In this document: positions 41,274 to 46,554 of the stretch, piece after piece
Layout: each line of letters opens with the position of its first letter
Numbering within the stretch: position 1 is the first letter of the stretch
Assembly: GCA_041495845.1 (NCBI GenBank)
Contig: JBGQDM010000013.1
Span: 1-46,554, forward strand
Direction: 5' to 3'
DNA from: JBGQDM01 sp041495845
Lineage (GTDB): Bacteria; Acidobacteriota; Terriglobia; Terriglobales; Acidobacteriaceae
DNA length: 46,554 bases
Notes under the pieces: model-generated
Database searches by the model: none
What the model was told of the DNA's origin: nothing
Seen by the model: only the letters and a program-made list of their open reading frames with translations
Made by a program: the position numbers and the translations under genes

Positions 41274-43447
41274 GCCCCGAAGGCCGGCCCGCCGACATCA
41301 CGCTTACCATCGACGGCCAGACCGTCACCGTCCCCGCCGGAACCACTGTCTTCGATGCCGCCCGTCTCAACGGCATTGCCATCCCCACCCTCTGCCATCA
41401 GCAGAACGAAAATCCAGTTGGCGTGTGTCGCGTCTGCGTGGTGGATGTCGGCGCACGCGTCTACACCGCGTCCTGCATTCGGCCCTGCGAGGCCAACATG
41501 AAAGTCCAGACCAGCACGGAAGGCGTGATCAACGCCCGCCGCACCCTGGTCGAACTGCTCATGTCCGACCATCCCGCGCCGTGCGCCCGCCAGCAGCACT
41601 CCGGAGATTGCGAACTCGAAACTCTCGCCGCCGGCGCCGGCATCAAGCAACCGCGTTTCGCCAAGCGCGCCACCCCGCGCGGCAAGGATGATTCCTCGCT
41701 CGCCATCGCCGTCGACCACGAGTCCTGCATTCTTTGCGACCGCTGCATTCGCGGCTGTGACGACATTCGCCACAATTGGGTTCTGGCCCGTCGCGGCAAA
41801 GGCTATCAGGCCGGCATCGCCTTCGACACCAACTTGCCTATGGGGAACTCGTCCTGTGTTTCCTGCGGTGAGTGCATGGTTTCCTGTCCCACCGGCGCGC
41901 TCACCAACAAGAAAATCATTGGACAGGAACTGGGTGGCGAAGTCGTTAATCCGGAAGAATTGCTCGACCTGCCCATCTTCCACAACGTCAGCGGCACCTT
42001 CCTCGAACTCAACCAGAAGGCCATCGTCAAGCGCCACTTCCGCGCCGGCGACATCATCTGCCGCGAGGGCGAGTTTGGCTCCACTGCGTTTTATATCCAG
42101 CAGGGCAAGGCCGAGGTGTATCTCGCCAGCCCCATCGCCCACGTCAAAACGCAGGACTCCGGCGCCGGTTTTTTCCGCAAGCTGAGCTCCCTCTTGGCAC
42201 CACGAAAAGACCACCAGCGTTCCGAAGAATCCGTACGCCAGTTCATTCCCATCGATGCCTCGGTGGACCTGCCCTACGGCAATCCCGTGGCCGAGCTGGT
42301 TCCGGGCGATCTCTTCGGTGAGATGACCTGCATGAATTACTACCCGCGTTCGGCCACGGTGCGCGCCACCACCGACTGCGTGATGTACGAGATGTTGCGC
42401 AATGTGCTCGACATCCTGCAGCGCAACAAGACTTTCCGCGCCCAGCTGGAACGCACTTACCGCGCCCGCGCGCTCGACTCCCACCTGCGCAGTGTGCCCA
42501 TCTTCACGCCCCTCACCAAAGATTTTATCGACCACTTACGCGAGCGCGTCGAACTCATCCGCTTCCAGCCCGGGCAGGTCATCTGCAAGCAGGGCGATCC
42601 GGCCGACGCCTTCTACCTCGTCCGCATCGGCTTCGTCAAAGTCTCCGAAAACCGTCCCGGCGGCGAAATGGTCCTCGCCTATCTCGGACGCGGCGGTTTT
42701 TTCGGCGAAATCGGATTGCTTACCGGCAGCCCGCGCACCGCCACCTGCACCGCCCTCGATCACGTGGAAGTTGTCCGTATTTCCCGCGACGATTTCCAGC
42801 TCATGCTGGATAAGTTCCCGCAGGTGCGCGCCAGCCTGGAAGGTGTGGCCCACGAGCGCATCGAGGAGAACCGCCAGCGCTTCACCCAACTTGCCAATGT
42901 CCCGGTGGATCAGTTCCTGGCGCAAGGTTTGATGGAGGCGCAGAGCCTGCTCGTGCTCGATCTCGAGCGCTGCACCCGCTGCGATCAGTGCGTGCATGCC
43001 TGTGCCGATGCCCACGAGGGAGTCAGCCGCCTGGTTCGCGACGGCTTGCGCTTTGACAAATATCTGGTGGCTACGTCCTGCCGGCAGTGCCGCGACCCGC
43101 TCTGCATGGTCGGATGCCCGGTCGGTTCCATCCGCCGCCGCAATTCACTCGAAGTCATTATTGAAGACTGGTGCGTGGGTTGCGGTCTCTGCGCCAACAA
43201 TTGCCCGTACGGCAACATCAACCTGCATCCCTTCCCGGCTGAACTGGACGATCCCGAACGGCCGGGCCGGAAGATTGCCGGCGTGCGCTTGAAAGCTACT
43301 TCCTGCGACCTTTGCACCGACCACGAAGAACCGAGTTGCGTCTACGCTTGCCCGCACGACGCCGCGCATCGCGTGAATCCACCCGAATTTTTCGCCGGCC
43401 TGCTCAAACAGGCGCCCGCGGGGAAAGGAGTGCGCCATGCTGATTGA
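41270..43447 (+). CDS. Fe-S / tandem cNMP-binding / Fe-S fusion electron-transfer protein
   Basis: A 725-residue fusion. Residues 1-215 resemble the NuoG/HoxU head: [2Fe-2S] ligands Cys42, 53, 56 and 69; a His101-x3-Cys105-x2-Gln108-x5-Cys114 site where the usual middle Cys is Gln; then two [4Fe-4S] sets (Cys153/156/159/163 and 196/199/202/206). Residues ~240-385 and ~405-520 are two Crp-like cyclic-nucleotide-binding domains with phosphate-cassette signatures FGEMTCMNYYPRSATV and FGEIGLLTGSPRTATC; the first has a ~50-residue loop insertion. Residues ~560-705 carry four further cysteine sets of DmsB/HybA type (from CTRCDQC to CDLCTDHEEPSCVYAC). ATG overlaps the NuoEF stop (ATGA). The likely role is moving electrons from the flavoprotein to the membrane cytochrome under control of a small ligand. 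Confidence 0.92.
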   Translation: MSPEGRPADITLTIDGQTVTVPAGTTVFDAARLNGIAIPTLCHQQNENPVGVCRVCVVDVGARVYTASCIRPCEANMKVQTSTEGVINARRTLVELLMSDHPAPCARQQHSGDCELETLAAGAGIKQPRFAKRATPRGKDDSSLAIAVDHESCILCDRCIRGCDDIRHNWVLARRGKGYQAGIAFDTNLPMGNSSCVSCGECMVSCPTGALTNKKIIGQELGGEVVNPEELLDLPIFHNVSGTFLELNQKAIVKRHFRAGDIICREGEFGSTAFYIQQGKAEVYLASPIAHVKTQDSGAGFFRKLSSLLAPRKDHQRSEESVRQFIPIDASVDLPYGNPVAELVPGDLFGEMTCMNYYPRSATVRATTDCVMYEMLRNVLDILQRNKTFRAQLERTYRARALDSHLRSVPIFTPLTKDFIDHLRERVELIRFQPGQVICKQGDPADAFYLVRIGFVKVSENRPGGEMVLAYLGRGGFFGEIGLLTGSPRTATCTALDHVEVVRISRDDFQLMLDKFPQVRASLEGVAHERIEENRQRFTQLANVPVDQFLAQGLMEAQSLLVLDLERCTRCDQCVHACADAHEGVSRLVRDGLRFDKYLVATSCRQCRDPLCMVGCPVGSIRRRNSLEVIIEDWCVGCGLCANNCPYGNINLHPFPAELDDPERPGRKIAGVRLKATSCDLCTDHEEPSCVYACPHDAAHRVNPPEFFAGLLKQAPAGKGVRHAD

Positions 43448-44354
43448 TCAGTCGCATCGCAGTTGGTTTATCGGCACGCTGGTCGCGCTCGCCATCGCCG
43501 TGGTCGTCTACATTCCTTACGCGCAGGCCGTGGAGCGACCCAGCGGCGGCAGCACCCTCGGCATTGTCTACGGCAGTATTGGTTTCGCCTGCATGCTGTT
43601 TGCCGGCTTGCTTGGCCTGCGCAAGAAGTTCCCTATCTGGCGCATCGGCCGCGCGCAGTCGTGGATGCGTGGGCATCTCTGGCTTGGCTTTCTCTCTTTC
43701 CCGATCATCCTGATGCACGGCGCCTTTCATTTTGGCGGCACGCTGACCCGCGTCATGATGTGGATGTTTGTCTTCATCTTCATCAGCGGCATCTTTGGCG
43801 CGGTGCTGCAGCACTACATGCCGCGCCAGCACACCGCCAATCTGCCCATGGAAACCATCTTCGAGCAGATTGATCACGTGCGCGACCAGTTGGAAGTCGA
43901 GGCCGGAGAGATCGTCGAGGAAAACTGCGCCACGCTTGACGGGGAACTGTCTCATGCCAGCGAACAGCAACTGGCGGTCGCAGCCGCCGCCGGCACCCAT
44001 TGGGACATCACCGTTGCCGGCGGACTGGAGGCTGATGAAGCCGCTTCCCATCATCTCCGGGAGTTCTTCGAAGAGGAACTGTCGCCATATCTGGAAGCCT
44101 CCGGCGGCGGAAAGTCGCCGCTCGCTTCCGCCACCACCGCGCGCGACATGTTTCAGCAGTTGCGCATCAATTTGCCCGACGGCATGCACGAGGCGGTGGG
44201 CGATCTGGAGAGTTTGGCGGAGGAAAAACGTCAGCTTGATCAGCAGAAGCGCTATCACGTCCTGTTGCACGGATGGCTGCTGGTGCATATTCCATTGTCT
44301 TATGCCGTACTGCTGTTGGGCGCCTTTCATGCCGTGCTGGCGCTGAAATACTGA
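43437..44354 (+). CDS. Di-haem b-type membrane cytochrome
   Basis: A 305-residue inner-membrane protein. Hydrophobic segments lie at about 11-30, 41-61, 78-98, 105-126 and 272-302, with a ~145-residue soluble region (127-271) rich in Glu between the fourth and fifth. Two His pairs with identical spacing, His80/His94 and His284/His298 (13 residues between each), match the ligand pattern of di-haem b cytochromes, with one haem near each membrane face. Additional His98, His274 and His278 lie close by. It overlaps the preceding gene by 11 bp and is followed after 7 bp by the decahaem cytochrome. It probably conducts electrons across the membrane or exchanges them with quinone. I do not recognise a named family. 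Confidence 0.85.
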   Translation: MLIDQSHRSWFIGTLVALAIAVVVYIPYAQAVERPSGGSTLGIVYGSIGFACMLFAGLLGLRKKFPIWRIGRAQSWMRGHLWLGFLSFPIILMHGAFHFGGTLTRVMMWMFVFIFISGIFGAVLQHYMPRQHTANLPMETIFEQIDHVRDQLEVEAGEIVEENCATLDGELSHASEQQLAVAAAAGTHWDITVAGGLEADEAASHHLREFFEEELSPYLEASGGGKSPLASATTARDMFQQLRINLPDGMHEAVGDLESLAEEKRQLDQQKRYHVLLHGWLLVHIPLSYAVLLLGAFHAVLALKY

Positions 44355-44361
44355 GACTTGC

Positions 44362-45771
44362 ATGCGACGCGTACGCACAACGAAAGACCGGGCCAAGAGA
44401 ATTGATCTGATGTACTTCTCGCGGCCGCACTGGCTGCGCAACTGGCGCTACTGGCTCGCCGTGGGCATTCCGGTACTGGCGTTGGGCTGGTTTTTGACGG
44501 CGCGCGCCGGCGGGCAAAAGGAGCTGAGCAGCGGCCCGCTCGCGCATTCGCATGCCGCCTTCACCAGCAAGTGCGCACTGTGCCACGTGGTGCAGGCGTC
44601 CAGCTTTTTCGAATACGTGCAGGACAAAGCCTGCCTCAGTTGTCACGACGCGCCGGTGCACCAGGCCAGCCAGAAATTCACTCCGACTTGCGCTTCATGC
44701 CACATCGAGCACAAAGGCGCGATGCGAATGGCAGCGACGGCGGACGCGACCTGCGTGCAGTGTCACGGAAATCTCCAGACCCGCGACGGCAAGCTTCTCT
44801 ACGCGCGCTCCATCGAGAAGTTCGACGGCAATCATCCTGAGTTCCTGCCGCTGCGCGAACGCGTTGCGGATCCGGGCGGCGTCAAGCTCAATCACAACGT
44901 CCACCTGCAGGCCAACTTGATCGGCCCCAACCATACGCGGGTGCAGATGACCTGCGACAACTGCCATCGCGTGGTCGCCGTGCAGGAAACGTGGCCGTAT
45001 CCAGGCGCGCTGAAGCCCGCGGCGGCGGCGGCGGCTGACGTTCCCGAGGTGCTGCGCCCGAGATATTCTCGCGCCTACATGGCGCCGCCGAAGTTTACCG
45101 AAACTTGTGCCGGCTGCCATCTGCTCGACTTCGACTCCCGCTTCGGCGCGGAGCAGGTCCCGCACGACAAAGCGGACGTCATTCACGACTTCCTGACCAA
45201 GCGCTTCACCAGTTACCTTGCCGCCAACCCGGCAGCCGTGCGCGAACCAGTGCAAGCTGATCGTCGCATTCCCGGGCGGGCCTGCGCTTTGCGGGTGGCC
45301 CACAACCCGGCTGAGTGGGTGACATTGCGCGTGGAAGAAACCGAGTGGGTTTTGTGGATCAAGACCTGCAAGGAATGCCACACGCTGACACAAGGCGGCG
45401 CACTGCTGCAGGACAAAGGCTGCGTCACGCCCAACGCCGCTGCCGCACCGCTGCCGGAAGTGGTGAAGTCGAACATCACCGTGCGCTGGCTGCCGCACTC
45501 GGACTTCGACCACCGCGCCCACCGCGCCATGAAGTGCGAGTCGTGCCACACGAAAGCGCCCGCGAGCCACGACACCGCCGACGTGCTGATTCCGTCCATC
45601 AAGACGTGCCAGCAATGCCATCGCTCGGCAGGCCCGGCCAAGGATTTTGCGGAAGGCCGCTGCTTCGAATGTCACCAGTACCACAACTGGAAAACGGAGA
45701 AGCACACCAACGGCGTTTACGATCTGCAGCAATTGCGGAGCGATGTGAGGCCACCGGCGCCGCATCGTTAG
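44362..45771 (+). CDS. Membrane-anchored decahaem c-type cytochrome
   Basis: A 469-residue protein with one N-terminal anchor (about 29-47, YWLAVGIPVLALGWFLTA) and ten CxxCH haem sites: CALCH, CLSCH, CASCH, CVQCH, CDNCH, CAGCH, CKECH, CESCH, CQQCH and CFECH. Scattered HxxxH and lone His residues can provide distal ligands. The first four sites resemble class III/NrfB-like cytochrome arrays. The bulk of the protein faces the periplasm. As last gene of the NuoEF-like operon it is the presumed exit of the electron chain, towards a periplasmic reductase or an outer-membrane conduit. ATG 44362 is used; ATG 44410 would give a shorter cytoplasmic head. Its stop overlaps that of the convergent gene. 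Confidence 0.92.
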   Translation: MRRVRTTKDRAKRIDLMYFSRPHWLRNWRYWLAVGIPVLALGWFLTARAGGQKELSSGPLAHSHAAFTSKCALCHVVQASSFFEYVQDKACLSCHDAPVHQASQKFTPTCASCHIEHKGAMRMAATADATCVQCHGNLQTRDGKLLYARSIEKFDGNHPEFLPLRERVADPGGVKLNHNVHLQANLIGPNHTRVQMTCDNCHRVVAVQETWPYPGALKPAAAAAADVPEVLRPRYSRAYMAPPKFTETCAGCHLLDFDSRFGAEQVPHDKADVIHDFLTKRFTSYLAANPAAVREPVQADRRIPGRACALRVAHNPAEWVTLRVEETEWVLWIKTCKECHTLTQGGALLQDKGCVTPNAAAAPLPEVVKSNITVRWLPHSDFDHRAHRAMKCESCHTKAPASHDTADVLIPSIKTCQQCHRSAGPAKDFAEGRCFECHQYHNWKTEKHTNGVYDLQQLRSDVRPPAPHR

Positions 45772-46235
45772 GTTTCATCGCTGGCATCCGACCCCGCGGC
45801 TTCTCCCTCGTCCGAGTAATCCACCATGTAGTCATCGGTGGACCAGGTATCTTCGCCGAGCAACTTACCTTTGACCGATCGCGGATCGATCACGATGTGA
45901 GTGGGACGGAAGGGCTCAAAGTTGGTTTTGCGGAGGTTGCCGGATGCGGTCTGCAAGGCGAAGAGGATCTGGCCGGAAACTCTGGGGTCGATTTGACCGG
46001 CGAGGATGAGGCGCATGACCTGCATGAGCGCGACCTGGATGGAATTGGCGTCTTCCAAGACGGGCAGGTCGAGGGCGGGGCGGGCGCGCCGGGCGCGGGC
46101 GGAGTTGAGCAAGATGCGCTGTTCATGCCAGCGCTGGTGAAAGAAACAAAAGCGGCGCCGCTTGAGAGCGGGTGAGCCGCACTGAGTGCCATTCACTTTT
46201 ATGTGCTGGCACCGAGGAACGTCGAGATAAGGCAT
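45768..46235 (-). CDS. CQHIKVNG-type small cysteine protein (repeated Acidobacteria family)
   Basis: A 155-residue protein. The N-terminal block CQHIKVNGTQCGSPALKRRRFCFFHQRWH has Cys/His spacing (C..C..C..H) that suggests a zinc-binding module. A helical middle (DANSIQVALMQVMRLILAGQIDPRVSGQILFALQTASGNLRK) and an acidic tail (DYMVDYSDEGEAAGSDASDET) follow. I recall near-identical proteins in many copies per Acidobacteria genome, of unknown function. It converges with the decahaem gene (stops overlap) and is preceded by its own promoter and a repeat-containing leader. Confidence 0.8.
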   Translation of the reverse strand: MPYLDVPRCQHIKVNGTQCGSPALKRRRFCFFHQRWHEQRILLNSARARRARPALDLPVLEDANSIQVALMQVMRLILAGQIDPRVSGQILFALQTASGNLRKTNFEPFRPTHIVIDPRSVKGKLLGEDTWSTDDYMVDYSDEGEAAGSDASDET

Positions 46236-46312
46236 CGTGACACCCCTACCCCCCTACCCCTCCCCCTGATTGATTGTTTTCATGGGGTTGGCGGGAGAAT
46301 CGAATGTAGATC

Positions 46313-46360
46313 CTAGAGGAATAGGGACTTACACGGAAAATCTAGAGGTGTAAGGACTTA
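46313..46360 (-). repeat. Two 19-bp direct repeats, 29 bp apart, in the leader
   Basis: CTAGAGGAATAGGGACTTA (46313-46331) and CTAGAGGTGTAAGGACTTA (46342-46360) match at 16 of 19 positions and start 29 bases apart. In the sense of the gene each unit begins TAAGTCC. I recall similar TAAGTCC/CTAGA units before other copies of this gene family. Confidence 0.7.
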
Positions 46361-46397
46361 TATCTACGAGCTACTTTTGTACGTTACTGCTATATCT

Positions 46398-46426
46398 TTT
46401 ATGCAGGGTCGCGGGGTTAGTGTCAA
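46398..46426 (-). promoter_or_regulatory. Sigma-70-like promoter for the CQHIKVNG-type gene
   Basis: On the minus strand a perfect TTGACA (46421-46426) is followed by a 17-bp spacer and CATAAA (46398-46403). The predicted start point is near 46391, giving a leader of about 155 nt that contains the two direct repeats. Confidence 0.6.
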
Positions 46427-46554
46427 GGGAAAAGTGAGGGGTGGGAGGCCCAAAATGGGAAAGAGGCTGCCGAGTCGTGAGGCCAGTCACTCCGGTACGG
46501 CTCTGCTTTTGGCTGTTGCTCTATAATCAGTCTAGAGAGATAATCCGCGCGACC

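Larger units (their letters stand above)
46236..46554. other. 319-bp region upstream of the CQHIKVNG-type gene
   Basis: It holds a minus-strand promoter (46398-46426), a predicted ~155-nt transcribed leader with two 19-bp direct repeats, and a C-rich stretch close to the start codon (CCCCTACCCCCCTACCCC). Beyond 46430 to the window edge no gene is visible. Confidence 0.5.

Overview
The window looks like chromosomal DNA of an Acidobacteriota bacterium, probably the Terriglobia/'Koribacter'-type lineage. This is inferred from four things. There is a very long TonB-dependent receptor with an N-terminal carboxypeptidase-regulatory (Cna-B-like) domain. A small CQHIKVNG-type protein is present, which I recall as a high-copy family in that phylum. 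The DNA is GC-rich with many GTG/TTG starts. Intergenic repeats of the 'CTTCGTGTTCCTTCGTGCCC...CTCTGCGTT' kind occur at three places. No database was consulted, so family and taxon calls rest on motif recognition.

Layout. (1) 1-3711: end of a mono-haem cytochrome c gene, converging on a four-gene minus-strand operon: Tat-signal HisC-like aminotransferase, NTF2-like protein, LytS-type histidine kinase, LytTR response regulator. (2) 4045-23415: a 19-kb divergent locus that reads as a complete polyamine/amine uptake and catabolism regulon. Leftwards run a TonB-dependent receptor, a class-III aminotransferase, an APC permease, an aldehyde dehydrogenase, a GabT-like aminotransferase and a CoA-acylating (methyl)malonate-semialdehyde dehydrogenase. 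Rightwards run a MerR+XRE+cupin fusion regulator, an exported amidohydrolase, PotD, PotA, PotB, PotC and a Tat-exported FAD amine oxidase. The 111-bp divergent region holds a near-consensus promoter embedded in two dyads. (3) 23477-33559: mixed genes: a zinc-ribbon/TIR-like (deoxyribosyltransferase-like) protein that looks acquired, an orphan DUF433 protein, TypA/BipA, a serine hydrolase, an RRM protein, tRNA-Arg(CCG), an unknown protein, a decayed TPR gene, a TonB C-terminal protein, PilZ, M15 peptidase, Nudix and CPBP protease genes. (4) 33770-37514: a two-gene operon of a GH63/MGH1-like glucosidase and a K+ channel with RCK domain and an unusual selectivity filter. (5) 37862-45771: an electron-transfer island. 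A pentahaem cytochrome is transcribed leftwards. Rightwards is a tight four-gene operon: a NuoE-NuoF fusion; a fusion of a NuoG-like Fe-S head, two cyclic-nucleotide-binding domains and a DmsB/HybA-like four-cluster tail; a di-haem b membrane protein with two H-x13-H pairs; and a decahaem cytochrome c. (6) 45768-46554: a CQHIKVNG-family gene with a promoter and a repeat-bearing leader.

The strongest candidate for an undescribed system is the operon at 39606-45771. As I read it, electrons enter from NAD(P)H at the NuoEF-like protein, pass through a Fe-S protein that carries two built-in cNMP sensor domains, cross the membrane through a b-type cytochrome and leave through a ten-haem periplasmic cytochrome. 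The second candidate is the self-contained polyamine locus with its triple-domain regulator. Both functional readings are inferences from domain content and gene order.
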